A stretch of DNA of 26,137 bases from Thermoflexales bacterium (GTDB lineage: Bacteria; Chloroflexota; Anaerolineae; B4-G1), in the NCBI GenBank assembly GCA_007118795.1, contig SKQX01000188.1, positions 1 through 26,137 of the forward strand. The letters run 5' to 3'. Position 1 is the stretch's first letter, and every line of letters starts with the position of its first letter. Below the pieces are notes generated by a model. That model worked only from the letters and a program-made list of their open reading frames with translations. It was not told where the DNA came from and searched no databases. Shown piece after piece: positions 1 through 7,336 of this stretch. The translations under genes and the position numbers were made by a program.

Positions 1-430
1 CGATGGCGTCAATGATCTGCAGCCCGTCGAGCGCGTCGATCCGCAGGGCGGTGAGGGTCACGCCTACGAAGCTCAGGCCCTCGACGATGCGCGTTCTGAG
101 GCCGGCTCGCTGAGCCTCCCGGAGCACCCGCTCCACGGTGGCCTCACCGACGAAGGGATGGCCGGGCACGCCGTAGACCACGCCCTCCGGTCGCTGTGCC
201 AGAGCGAGCACGCGCCGGGCGATGGCGTCGTAGACGGTTGAGAAGTCATCGGCCTCCTCGTAAAGGGCATCGAAAGAGTGCACAGCCAAATCGGAGGGCA
301 GCCCTTCCACCGTGGGGTGGCGCTCGGTACGGAGCCAGAGTTCCCGCGCCCCCTCAAGAACCTCCCACGCCTCCCGAGTCAGGTGGCGCGGTTCGCCCGG
401 TCCCAGACCCACAATGGTGATGGTCCCCAT
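1..430 (-). CDS. mazG: MazG-type protein, N-terminal tetrapyrrole-methylase-like (YabN) domain, partial
   Basis: The reading frame starts with ATG at 430 and stays open to the left edge, so only the first 143 residues are visible. A GGGAGG ribosome binding site lies just upstream. The glycine-rich VGLGPG stretch (residues 7-12) followed by the VYGVPGHPFVGE segment (85-96) is the signature of the SAM-dependent tetrapyrrole methylase fold. It matches best the N-terminal domain found fused to MazG nucleotide pyrophosphohydrolases. MazG itself hydrolyses non-canonical or excess NTPs, but that catalytic domain would lie beyond the window, so its presence is inferred. A stand-alone methylase of the same fold is possible. 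The gene has the same orientation as the ribosomal cluster but is separated from rpsI by 513 bases with a tandem repeat, so it is probably a separate unit. Confidence 0.72.
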   Translation of the reverse strand, partial: MGTITIVGLGPGEPRHLTREAWEVLEGARELWLRTERHPTVEGLPSDLAVHSFDALYEEADDFSTVYDAIARRVLALAQRPEGVVYGVPGHPFVGEATVERVLREAQRAGLRTRIVEGLSFVGVTLTALRIDALDGLQIIDAI

Positions 431-452
431 GTCCCTCCCGCGTCGATACACA

Positions 453-784
453 CAATTGGATCCGCTGGAAGAACTCCAAGCCACTCAAAGGAGATGGGTG
501 AGCCGCCCCACCGTGGGCCCAGAGAAAGCTCATTCCAGGGATTATGATGCTCATGAACGGCCCCTGCTCGGCTCTGTACCCCACCACGAGCCGAAGAGTG
601 TTCTTCTTTCAGGAGAATCGCAATTGGATCGCCTGAAAGAACTCCAGGCCACTCAAAGGAGATGGGTGAGCCGCCCCACTTTGGGCCTAGAGAAATCTCA
701 TTCCAGGGATTACATCCTCAGGCACGGCCCTTGCTCCGCCTGCACCGCACCAGGGGCTGACGGGTGTTCTTCTTTCAGGAGAAC
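453..784. repeat. Imperfect tandem duplication, two copies of about 168 bases
   Basis: Copy 1 is about 453-618 and copy 2 about 621-784. The first 92 bases of each (453-544 and 621-712) differ at only eight positions by eye. The central part (545-598 and 713-764) is diverged, with a net 2-base length difference. The last 19 bases are again nearly identical and form a hairpin with loop TTTCA (600-618 and 766-784). Copy 1 also has a perfect 7-base stem, TCGGCTC/GAGCCGA, around 569-594. A weak resemblance to the repeat start continues at 785-810. The element fills most of the gap between rpsI and the MazG-type gene, and I do not recognise it as a known riboswitch or mobile element. Confidence 0.85.
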
Positions 785-943
785 CACGATTGATATGCAC
801 AAAGAAAGGGAGCAAGGCAACGCTGCCCTGCCCCCCGTCTGCTCGGCTTCAACTCCTGGCCCGTCACGCCCGGCCGGCCGCACGCTCCCGATGCTCCACA
901 GGATCCGGCCATCCCGGCGCGCCGGCCAGGGGTAGGTATCGGT
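785..943. other. Non-coding remainder of the rpsI-mazG gap
   Basis: This stretch holds no convincing gene. It contains GC-rich palindromic runs, including CCGGCGCGCCGG at 914-925, directly after the rpsI stop codon in the direction of transcription. No T-run follows in the minus-strand transcript, so a factor-independent terminator cannot be claimed, although the ribosomal transcript plausibly ends somewhere in this gap. Confidence 0.5.
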
Positions 944-1339
944 CTAGCGCTTGGTGTACTGAGGGGCCTTGCGCGCTTTCTTGAGCCCGGGCTTCTTGCG
1001 CTCCTTCACCCGCGCATCGCGGGTGAGGTAGCCCCCCTGACGCAGCGGCGGGCGCAGCTCAGGATCCGCCTCGAGCAGGGCCCGGGCAATGCCGAGCCGA
1101 ACCGCGCCGGCCTGACCCTTGATGCCGCCGCCCTCGACGAGCACGCTGATGTCATAGTGGTCGGCGGTGCCTGTCTCCTCCAGAGGCTCCCTCAGATGGA
1201 TGACATCCATGGGACGGCAGAAATAATCCTCCAGCGAGCGGTCGTTGACGACAATATTCCCCTCGCCACCGGGGTAGATGCGCACCCGGGCGTGCGCCGC
1301 CTTCCGTCGACCGATCCCTTCATAATACGTCATCGCCAT
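944..1339 (-). CDS. rpsI: 30S ribosomal protein S9
   Basis: The 131-residue protein is the S9 of the small-subunit head, whose C-terminal tail reaches the P-site tRNA. The N-terminal YEGIGRRKAAHARV and the basic tail ending in PQYTKR are family signatures, and the length is normal. The ATG at 1339 is preceded by an AAGGAGAG ribosome binding site about 8 bases away. It follows rplM by 29 bases, the usual L13-S9 pair, and is the last ribosomal gene of the block. Confidence 0.97.
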   Translation of the reverse strand: MAMTYYEGIGRRKAAHARVRIYPGGEGNIVVNDRSLEDYFCRPMDVIHLREPLEETGTADHYDISVLVEGGGIKGQAGAVRLGIARALLEADPELRPPLRQGGYLTRDARVKERKKPGLKKARKAPQYTKR

Positions 1340-1368
1340 AATCGAACTCTCCTTCTCAATCTCTCTCG

Positions 1369-1800
1369 CTAAAACTCCAACGGTTCTGGCTGCTGGGCCT
1401 GGTGGGGATGCTCCGGACCGGCGTACACCTTCAGCTTCTTCAGCATAACCCGGCCCAATCGGTTCTTGGGCAGCATACCCTTCACAGCGTGGGTGATGAC
1501 TCGGGTGGGATGGTTCTCGAGCATACGGCGCAAGGAGACCTCCTTGAGGCCACCCGGATACCCCGAATGGCGGTAGTAGATCTTCTGATCCAGCTTGTCC
1601 CCGGTCACGTGGATCCGCTCGGCGTTAACGACGACAACATAATCTCCAGCGTCGACGGACGGCGAGAAGATCGGTTTATGCTTCCCGCGCACGATCTGCG
1701 CGATCTCACTGGCCAAGCGGCCCAGGGTCTGCCCACTGGCATCCACCACATACCAGTTCCGTTCGATGTCCTCCGGTTTCGTCACGTAGGTTTTCTTCAC
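1369..1800 (-). CDS. rplM: 50S ribosomal protein L13
   Basis: This 143-residue protein is L13, an early-assembling large-subunit protein. Recognisable segments are WYVVDASGQTLGRLAS near the N-terminus, GKHKPIFSPSVDAGDYVVV in the middle and the MLPKNRLGR motif. The start codon is GTG at 1800, with only a modest ribosome binding site upstream. It lies 42 bases after truA and 29 before rpsI, and probably shares their transcript. The C-terminal tail rich in His, Gln and Pro is typical of the family. Confidence 0.97.
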   Translation of the reverse strand: MKKTYVTKPEDIERNWYVVDASGQTLGRLASEIAQIVRGKHKPIFSPSVDAGDYVVVVNAERIHVTGDKLDQKIYYRHSGYPGGLKEVSLRRMLENHPTRVITHAVKGMLPKNRLGRVMLKKLKVYAGPEHPHQAQQPEPLEF

Positions 1801-1842
1801 GATCTCATCACTCCCACTCGATCAACGATTCGTCCGTCAATA

Positions 1843-2610
1843 TCAATAATCGACTCTCATAAGACAAAGTCCCTGAGGTTCTGCCGTCTTCCCCGCCCGG
1901 CTCCGCTGGCAAGATGCCAGGGCTTCCATGAACTCGCTCACACTCATCCGGCCCTGCCCAACGTCGAGAAGGGTACCGACGATGCTCCGCACCATTCGAT
2001 ATAAAAATCCGTTGGCCCCGATATCGAAGGCCAGCAGTGCCTCCTCCTGGCCGCCGGTGCCGAGACCGGTGGAAGTACAGGGAACCGGACTCCACGCGGC
2101 CCTGAAGACGTGCCGCCGGGTCTCCTCTCCACGAGTCGGCTGCCCAAAGGTGGCGAAGTCGTGCTTCCCCACCAGACGTTGGGCCGCCTCCTGCATCCGA
2201 TGGATATCCAGCGGATACGGCACATGGAGGTGGTACCGACGCCCGATAGGGATCCGCACCGGCGCGTTCCTCACGATGTACCGATAATGGCGCGCCCGGG
2301 CGTCATAACGCGGGTGGAACCCCGTATCCACCTCGGCGACATCTCGCACCGCAACGTCGGCCGGCAGCACGGCGTTCAGCGCGCGTTCCAGATCCGCCAC
2401 GCCGTGGCGCCAGTCCGTCTCGAACGCGATCACCTGCCCCAGCGCGTGCACACCGGCATCCGTTCTGCCGGCGGCCACCAGCCCGATGGTGTCCTGCGTG
2501 ACCTGCGCCAAGGCGGTCTCCAGCACCTCCTGGACGGTCGTGGCGTTCCGCTGTCGCTGAAAGCCGCTGTAATCCGTCCCGTCGTAGGAGACCGTCGCTC
2601 TGGCGCGCAT
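1843..2610 (-). CDS. truA: tRNA pseudouridine(38-40) synthase TruA
   Basis: The 255-residue protein isomerises uridines 38-40 in the tRNA anticodon arm to pseudouridine. The catalytic aspartate is D51 in the RTDAGVHA motif (49-56). The N-terminal YDGTDYSGFQRQ and the C-terminal FLYRMVRSIVGTLLDVG are both family hallmarks, and the length is normal. It starts with ATG at 2610, 14 bases after the rplQ stop codon. It sits between rplQ and rplM as in many bacteria, but without the ECF-transporter genes that Firmicutes carry at this point. Confidence 0.96.
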   Translation of the reverse strand: MRARATVSYDGTDYSGFQRQRNATTVQEVLETALAQVTQDTIGLVAAGRTDAGVHALGQVIAFETDWRHGVADLERALNAVLPADVAVRDVAEVDTGFHPRYDARARHYRYIVRNAPVRIPIGRRYHLHVPYPLDIHRMQEAAQRLVGKHDFATFGQPTRGEETRRHVFRAAWSPVPCTSTGLGTGGQEEALLAFDIGANGFLYRMVRSIVGTLLDVGQGRMSVSEFMEALASCQRSRAGKTAEPQGLCLMRVDY

Positions 2611-2624
2611 GGCTCGCGCGCCGG

Positions 2625-3032
2625 CTAGACGAGCTCCAGCAGAACCATGGGGGCGGCGTCGCCCTTGCGGTGCCCCAGCTTGTAAGTTCGGGTGTAACCC
2701 CCCGGACGATCCACGTAATGCGGCGCGATCTCCTCAAACAGGATGGCCAGCACGTCGACCCAGTTACCGTCCTCGTCCCTGATCCAGCGAACCATGCGTG
2801 ATGCGGCGAGGCGGCGCGCGTGGACCCCACGACTGGGGTCCTCCTCCGCGGCCGCCAGCCCTCGCTTGGCCAGGGTGATCAGCTTCTCCGCGTACCCCCG
2901 CACCGCCTTCGCCTTTGCCTCTGTCGTCTCCACATAGCCGTGGTAGAACAGAGCCGTGACCAGATTGCGGCGCAGGGCCTTTCGATGCGCCGTCGACCGA
3001 TTCAGTTTCTTTCCAGCTACCCGATGGCGCAT
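2625..3032 (-). CDS. rplQ: 50S ribosomal protein L17
   Basis: L17 lies near the peptide exit tunnel of the large subunit. The start MRHRVAGKKLNRSTAHRKAL and the end GGYTRTYKLGHRKGDAAPM are diagnostic. I place the start at ATG 3032, whose first base is the last base of the rpoA TGA stop codon. A GGAGG site stands 6 bases upstream, while the in-frame GTG at 3035 would leave only 3 bases. The protein has 135 residues. Compared with the E. coli protein it carries about ten extra residues after LITLAK and about nine before the LFEEIAPHY segment. These fall within the variation expected between phyla. Confidence 0.96.
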   Translation of the reverse strand: MRHRVAGKKLNRSTAHRKALRRNLVTALFYHGYVETTEAKAKAVRGYAEKLITLAKRGLAAAEEDPSRGVHARRLAASRMVRWIRDEDGNWVDVLAILFEEIAPHYVDRPGGYTRTYKLGHRKGDAAPMVLLELV

Positions 3033-3985
3033 CACGATCCTCCAACCACCTCTAACAACCCAGCATCCTCGAGAGACTCGCGGATCTCATCCAGCGACTT
3101 CGCACCTACATTGCGTACAGCGAGGAGCGCATCCTCTCCGCCCTCGTCCACCATTTCCAAGACCTCGCCCACGTTCCTTATGCCGGACCGGCGGAGCGCA
3201 TTGAACACTCGGGTGCTCAAACCCAGCTGATCCAGGGACATGTCGTAGACTTCGCTGGGTATGCCCTCCTCCTCTCCTATCGCCTCGGGCTCCAGCGCTT
3301 CTTCCTCCAACGTAAGCCCCGCGATCAATCGGAGATGCCTCACTAGAATACGCGCTGCTTCTTTGAGAGCCTCAAAGGGTTCCACGCGCCCGTCACTCCA
3401 TATCTCCAGCGTGACGCGGTCATAATCCGTGATCTGACCCACCCGCGCTCGATCCACGTTGTAGGCGACACGGCGCACCGGGCTGAAGACGGCATCCACG
3501 GGCAACTCACCAATCACGCCCACCTCATCATCGTCGGTCGGTCGGTACCCTCGCCCATACTCCACGGTCAGATCGATGTCCACGGACGATTCCTCATCGT
3601 CGATGGTCAGCAGGTACAAGTCCGGGTTCAATATCTCCACCTCTGGAGGAGCCATGATATCGCCGGCCGTCACCGTCCCTTCCCCCTGGGCGTGGAGGGA
3701 CATGTGCGCCGCCTCCTCCCCGTCCATCGTCAGGCGCAGCTGTTTGACCTGTAAGATGAAGCGCAAGACGTCCTCCCGGGTCCCCGGGATGGTCGTAAAC
3801 TCGTGCGGGACGTCCGATATGCGCACTCTGGTTACAGCCGCCCCCGTCAGCGACGAAAGCAGTACGCGACGAAGGGCGTTTCCTATGGTGATCCCGAAGC
3901 CCCTCTCCAACGGCCCGATCACGAAGCGGCCGTACTCCTCCGAAATCACATCTGTCTCAATTTTCGGCAACACTTGAACTGTCAA
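3032..3985 (-). CDS. rpoA: RNA polymerase alpha subunit
   Basis: Alpha dimerises to nucleate RNA polymerase assembly, and its C-terminal domain contacts UP elements and activators. The N-terminal domain shows GFGITIGNALRRVLLSS near residue 30. The C-terminal domain has the helix-hairpin-helix segment LSTRVFNALRRSGIRNVGEV and a second half at VRNVGAKSLDEI. The start is TTG at 3985, giving MTVQVLPKIE and 317 residues. An AGGAGG site at 3992-3997 lies 6 bases upstream. A longer in-frame start at 4027 would translate this ribosome binding site as a run of arginines and is rejected. It overlaps rplQ by one base. Confidence 0.96.
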   Translation of the reverse strand: MTVQVLPKIETDVISEEYGRFVIGPLERGFGITIGNALRRVLLSSLTGAAVTRVRISDVPHEFTTIPGTREDVLRFILQVKQLRLTMDGEEAAHMSLHAQGEGTVTAGDIMAPPEVEILNPDLYLLTIDDEESSVDIDLTVEYGRGYRPTDDDEVGVIGELPVDAVFSPVRRVAYNVDRARVGQITDYDRVTLEIWSDGRVEPFEALKEAARILVRHLRLIAGLTLEEEALEPEAIGEEEGIPSEVYDMSLDQLGLSTRVFNALRRSGIRNVGEVLEMVDEGGEDALLAVRNVGAKSLDEIRESLEDAGLLEVVGGS

Positions 3986-4186
3986 GCGGCGCCTCCTCTT
4001 TTCTAGGCACTTGCTCCGGTACGACACGTTTCGCCCCGCCGGGAGAATCCCCGATCAACACCCACACCATCGACGTGTCGCCCAGCAAGGTCTTACCCCC
4101 TGACCACATCGACCACGGTCGTGCACGATGTGGTCCAGAGACTCACGTCAAGTCGCGAATCATCCCATGCTCGCGTTGCCGCATCC
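3986..4186 (-). promoter_or_regulatory. Structured rpsD-rpoA spacer, possible regulatory leader
   Basis: This 201-base gap is one of the longest inside the ribosomal block and has no gene. It holds a perfect 10-base stem, GACCACATCG (4102-4111) with CGATGTGGTC (4126-4135), with a 14-base loop. It also holds a perfect 8-base stem, CGACACGT (4022-4029) with ACGTGTCG (4073-4080). The rpoA ribosome binding site follows at 3992-3997. No T-run follows either stem, so they are not intrinsic terminators. Control of rpoA by S4 or RNA processing is an inference only. Confidence 0.5.
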
Positions 4187-4828
4187 CTACCGCGAGTAGT
4201 ACTCCACGATCAACTGATCGTCCAGCGTACTATCAAGCTCGTCACGAGATGGCACCCGAAGCATTCGCCCGCGCATCTCCGACCCATCCAAGCTCAACCA
4301 ATCGACGACGGCCGCCTTGTCCAGGGCCTCGGCCCGATTCTTGAAGTAGGTCCGCTTGCGGCTGGCCGCTCGAACCGAGATCTCATCCTCCGGCTTGACG
4401 ATGTACGACGGAGCCTTCAGCCGCCTTCCGTTGACGGAGAAGTGACCGTGCGCCACGAGCTGACGGGCCTGGGCTCGCGAGTCGGCAAAGCCCATGCGGT
4501 AGACCACGTTATCGAGACGCCTCTCCAACAGAGACAGCAGGTTCTCACCCGTCACCCCCGGAAGCCGGGTGGCCTCACCGTAAAACCTTCGCATCTGCCG
4601 CTCCAGCAGGCCGTAGATCCGCTTTGCCTTCTGCTTCTCACGCAGCTGAAGGGCATAGTCGGATTGACGACGTCGCCGGAAGCGCGCGGTCCACCCGTGC
4701 TCGCCCGGCGGGTATCCGCGCTTCCGCTCAAACGGGCACTTGGGAGAGTAACACCGCGTCCCCTTCAGGAACAGCTTCTCGCCTTCACGTCGGCACAGCT
4801 TACAGACTGGGCCGGTATATCTTGCCAT
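4187..4828 (-). CDS. rpsD: 30S ribosomal protein S4, zinc-binding form
   Basis: S4 is a primary 16S rRNA-binding protein that starts small-subunit assembly. The 213-residue sequence has a four-cysteine N-terminal zinc module (C9, C12, C26, C31), which marks the C+ form. The S4 RNA-binding domain follows, with RRLDNVVYRMGFADSRAQARQ near residue 110. The start is ATG at 4828, 32 bases after rpsK. In several bacteria S4 represses its own operon by binding mRNA, and the structured spacer that follows this gene could be relevant. Confidence 0.97.
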   Translation of the reverse strand: MARYTGPVCKLCRREGEKLFLKGTRCYSPKCPFERKRGYPPGEHGWTARFRRRRQSDYALQLREKQKAKRIYGLLERQMRRFYGEATRLPGVTGENLLSLLERRLDNVVYRMGFADSRAQARQLVAHGHFSVNGRRLKAPSYIVKPEDEISVRAASRKRTYFKNRAEALDKAAVVDWLSLDGSEMRGRMLRVPSRDELDSTLDDQLIVEYYSR

Positions 4829-4860
4829 ACTTCCAAATCCTCCGTTACTTCAGTCGATAT

Positions 4861-5232
4861 CTAAGTTCTACGTTTCTTGGGCGGCCGGCAGCCGTTGTGG
4901 GGGATCGACGTGACGTCGTAGATGGCGCTGATCTCGATTCCCGCCGATTGAATCGCTCGGATCGCCGCCTCACGGCCAGGGCCTGGCCCATTGACAAACA
5001 CCTCAACCTCCATCATCCCGTTGTCCGCCGCCTCGCCCGCCGCCGTCCGGGCCGCCTGCCGAGCAGCGAAGGAGGTACTCCTCCGCGCCCCTCTGAAGCC
5101 GACCGACCCGCCGCTGGCCCAAGTGAGGACGTTCCCCTGCTCATCCGTCAACGTCACAATCGTATTGTTGAACGTCGCATGGATGTGGGCCTGGCCTCGC
5201 GAGACTTTCCTTCTAAACCGCTTCCTTGCCAC
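4861..5232 (-). CDS. rpsK: 30S ribosomal protein S11
   Basis: S11 forms part of the small-subunit platform beside the E site. The 123 residues include GQAHIHATFNNTIVTLTD near the N-terminus, the GFRGARRSTSFAAR segment, and the conserved tail DVTSIPHNGCRPPKKRR. The central NGPGPGREAAIRAI is also typical. It lies 15 bases downstream of rpsM and 32 upstream of rpsD, in the standard alpha-operon order. Confidence 0.97.
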   Translation of the reverse strand: MARKRFRRKVSRGQAHIHATFNNTIVTLTDEQGNVLTWASGGSVGFRGARRSTSFAARQAARTAAGEAADNGMMEVEVFVNGPGPGREAAIRAIQSAGIEISAIYDVTSIPHNGCRPPKKRRT

Positions 5233-5247
5233 AGACTCCCCCTTAAG

Positions 5248-5637
5248 CTACTTCTTCTTCATGCCGCGTCGGCGCCCCTGACCGGCCACTGTCTTCTTCG
5301 GCCCCTTGCGGGTCCGAGCATTGGTCCGGGTGCGCTGGCCCCGGACGGGCAGACCACGCACGTGTCGAATGCCCCGGTAGCAGCGGATATCCTTCAACCG
5401 CCGAATGTCCTGCTGGATGCTGCGGCGCAGGTCACCCTCCACCTGGTATGCGCGATCGATGGTTTGACGCAGCCCACTGATCTCCGACTCCGTCAAGTCG
5501 TGAACACGCTTATCCGGGTCGATCCCGACGTGCTCGAGTATCTCGTTGCTGCGGCTCCGCCCGATCCCGTAGATGTACGTTAAGCCGACCTCAACGCGCT
5601 TATCCCTCGGCAAGTCTATGCCTGCGATACGTGCCAT
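5248..5637 (-). CDS. rpsM: 30S ribosomal protein S13
   Basis: S13 sits in the small-subunit head and forms bridges to the large subunit. The 129-residue sequence begins MARIAGIDLPRDKRVEVGLTY and contains YGIGRSRSNEIL. The conserved CYRGIRHVRGLPVRGQRT segment lies near residue 90, followed by a basic lysine-rich tail that reaches the P-site tRNA. The 73-base gap before it (after rpmJ) contains only a short GC-rich inverted repeat. Confidence 0.97.
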   Translation of the reverse strand: MARIAGIDLPRDKRVEVGLTYIYGIGRSRSNEILEHVGIDPDKRVHDLTESEISGLRQTIDRAYQVEGDLRRSIQQDIRRLKDIRCYRGIRHVRGLPVRGQRTRTNARTRKGPKKTVAGQGRRRGMKKK

Positions 5638-5710
5638 CTCTCATTCACCTCCACTAACATCACCAACGCCCTTATCCCACAAAGCTGAAAGCCCCGCCGG
5701 GCAGACATCT

Positions 5711-5824
5711 CTACCCCTGACGCTGCTTATGCTTCGGATTCTCACAGATCACGTACACGGTGCCCCGCCTGCGCACGATCTTGCACTTGGGACACATCTT
5801 CTTCACAGAAGCTCTAACCTTCAT
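5711..5824 (-). CDS. rpmJ: 50S ribosomal protein L36, zinc-binding form
   Basis: This 37-residue gene is the smallest large-subunit protein, L36. It begins MKVRASVKKMCPKCKIVRR and ends HKQRQG. The zinc ligands of the classical form, C11, C14, C27 and H32, are all present. ATG is at 5822-5824 and the TAG stop at 5711-5713. It follows map by 29 bases and precedes rpsM by 73. The infA gene, commonly found immediately upstream, is absent here. Confidence 0.95.
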   Translation of the reverse strand: MKVRASVKKMCPKCKIVRRRGTVYVICENPKHKQRQG

Positions 5825-5853
5825 CGTCCTGCCTCCTGCTCCTCCTACCAACC

Positions 5854-6615
5854 TTACCAGCGTGTCAGAATGTCGGCCTCACCCTCGGTGATGGCGATGG
5901 TGCGCTCACAGTGGGCCGTCCGCTTCCCGTTACGGGAGACGACCGTCCAATGGTCCTCCAGAACCCGCACCCGGGGGCTCGATATCAGCACCATCGGCTC
6001 CAGGGCGATGGTCATACCGGCTCGCAGGGCCACCCCCTGCCCCGACCGCCCGTGATTGGGCACCTGCGGCTCTTCGTGCATCTTCCGCCCGATGCCATGT
6101 CCGGTGTACTCGCGCACCACCTCGTACCCCCGCTCCTCCACGAATGCCTGAATGGCCGCTGAGATATCGCCGGAGCGCTTGTGAGCTTGAGCAGCCCCTA
6201 TCCCAGCGTCCAGGGCACCCTCCGTTGCCGCGATCAGGTCCCGGGACTCCCGATCGATCTCACCCACCGGCAGCGTCACCGCACCATCACCGTGATAGCC
6301 GTCCAGGATAGCCCCTACATCGATGCTGATGATATCTCCCTCTTTCAGCACTCGCGGCCCCGGGATCCCGTGCACCAGCTCCTCGTTCACAGAGGTGGTG
6401 ATGGTGGCCGGGAAGGGATGGGCACTCCCCGGCGGGTACCCCTTGAAGGAGGGAATCGCGTCGCGCTCCCGGATGACCTCCTCAGCCCGGTGATCCAATT
6501 CGGCCGTCGTCACCCCAGGCACCACCCATCCCCGCATCCTGTGGAGAACCTCGACCACAATATCGTTGGCCTGGCGCATCCTCTCGATCTCAACGCTCGT
6601 CTTCAAGGCGATCAA
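5854..6615 (-). CDS. map: Type I methionine aminopeptidase
   Basis: Map removes the initiator methionine from nascent proteins with a two-metal centre. All expected ligands are visible: D99, D110, H173, E206 and E237, with the catalytic H82 in HGIPG. The length of 253 residues is typical of the short bacterial type I enzyme, with no N-terminal zinc-finger extension. The start is TTG at 6615, overlapping the adk TGA stop by four bases (TTGA). The resulting MIALKTSVEIERMRQA fits the family N-terminus. The adk-map coupling is standard for spc operons. Confidence 0.96.
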   Translation of the reverse strand: MIALKTSVEIERMRQANDIVVEVLHRMRGWVVPGVTTAELDHRAEEVIRERDAIPSFKGYPPGSAHPFPATITTSVNEELVHGIPGPRVLKEGDIISIDVGAILDGYHGDGAVTLPVGEIDRESRDLIAATEGALDAGIGAAQAHKRSGDISAAIQAFVEERGYEVVREYTGHGIGRKMHEEPQVPNHGRSGQGVALRAGMTIALEPMVLISSPRVRVLEDHWTVVSRNGKRTAHCERTIAITEGEADILTRW

Positions 6616-7277
6616 GCGGGTTCCCCAAGTCTCTGGACGGCATTTCGCAGATCCCGCTCCACATCGGCCGTGGGCTGCTGCCCATCGATCTCCACCAGCA
6701 GACCCTGAGCGAAGTAGTAGCCGATGACGGGCGACGTTTCCTTGTAGTAGGTGTAGAGCCGATGGCGCACCGTCTCCGGATCATCGTCCTCCCGCCGGTA
6801 GAGGTCGCCGCCACACACGTCGCAGACGCCCTCCTCCTGAGGAGGCTCGAAGACGAGGTTGTACACAGCGCCACAGTCCCGGCACACGCGCCGGGCGGTG
6901 ATGCGTCGTATGACCTCCTCATCGCTGACATGGATCAACGGGGCCAAGGTCACGGCCATCCCCTGCTCGCGAAGCGCCTCATCGAGGGCTTCCGCCTGGG
7001 TCAGAGTCCGGGGAAACCCATCGAGAATCACACCTTCATCACAATCGGGCTGGGTGATGCGTTCGATGACCATCTCCACCGTAACCCGGTCCGGGACGAG
7101 CTCGCCGCGTTCCATATATCCGTGGGCCATTCGACCCAGCTCGGTTCCCTCGCTCAGGTGATGCCGAAACAGGTCGCCGCTGGAGACGTGGGGAATCCCC
7201 AGCACGTCCACCAGACGCTTGGCCTGGGTCCCTTTTCCCGACCCCGGGGGACCTAGCATGACGACGACGGTACTCAT
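6612..7277 (-). CDS. adk: Adenylate kinase, zinc-LID form
   Basis: Adenylate kinase interconverts ATP plus AMP with two ADP in the cytoplasm. The 221-residue protein has the P-loop GPPGSGKGT (9-17), the AMP-binding DGFPR (86-90), and a long LID carrying four cysteines (C132, C135, C152, C155). The cysteines indicate a structural zinc, as in many Gram-positive and thermophilic enzymes. I chose ATG 7277 over the in-frame GTG at 7292 because MSTVVVMLGPPGSGKGT matches the family start. It is followed by map with a four-base overlap, and lies 59 bases after secY. Confidence 0.96.
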   Translation of the reverse strand: MSTVVVMLGPPGSGKGTQAKRLVDVLGIPHVSSGDLFRHHLSEGTELGRMAHGYMERGELVPDRVTVEMVIERITQPDCDEGVILDGFPRTLTQAEALDEALREQGMAVTLAPLIHVSDEEVIRRITARRVCRDCGAVYNLVFEPPQEEGVCDVCGGDLYRREDDDPETVRHRLYTYYKETSPVIGYYFAQGLLVEIDGQQPTADVERDLRNAVQRLGEPA

Positions 7278-7336
7278 CCCTTCCTCTCTCACATCCAGGA
7301 GCTCAGCAGCTCGAGGCCCGAATCCTCTGGCCCGTG

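Noticed and set aside
490..520. T-box-like string GGGTGAGCCGC in the tandem repeat on the plus strand
   Set aside because: It differs from the T-box consensus GGGTGGnACCGCG at key positions, no specifier stem or downstream plus-strand gene exists, and the only downstream gene in the other direction is mazG.
914..925. CCGGCGCGCCGG palindrome after rpsI as an intrinsic terminator
   Set aside because: The hairpin would leave almost no loop and no T-run follows in the minus-strand transcript.
312..935. Plus-strand open frame of 207 codons across the tandem repeat, with a repeated peptide
   Set aside because: The repeat period of 168 is a multiple of three, so the frame carries over automatically. 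The eight differences between copies fall on all three codon positions without synonymous bias, there is a 2-base length change further on, the frame overlaps the MazG-type gene in antisense, and no family is recognised.
3986..4027. Longer N-terminus for rpoA beginning MSYRSKC
   Set aside because: The extension translates the AGGAGG ribosome binding site into arginines and is unlike other alpha subunits; the TTG start at 3985 fits both spacing and family sequence.
5638..5710. Short GCCC/GGGC hairpin followed by TTT between rpmJ and rpsM as a terminator
   Set aside because: The stem is only four bases and the T-run is short and broken; a terminator inside the operon has no further support.
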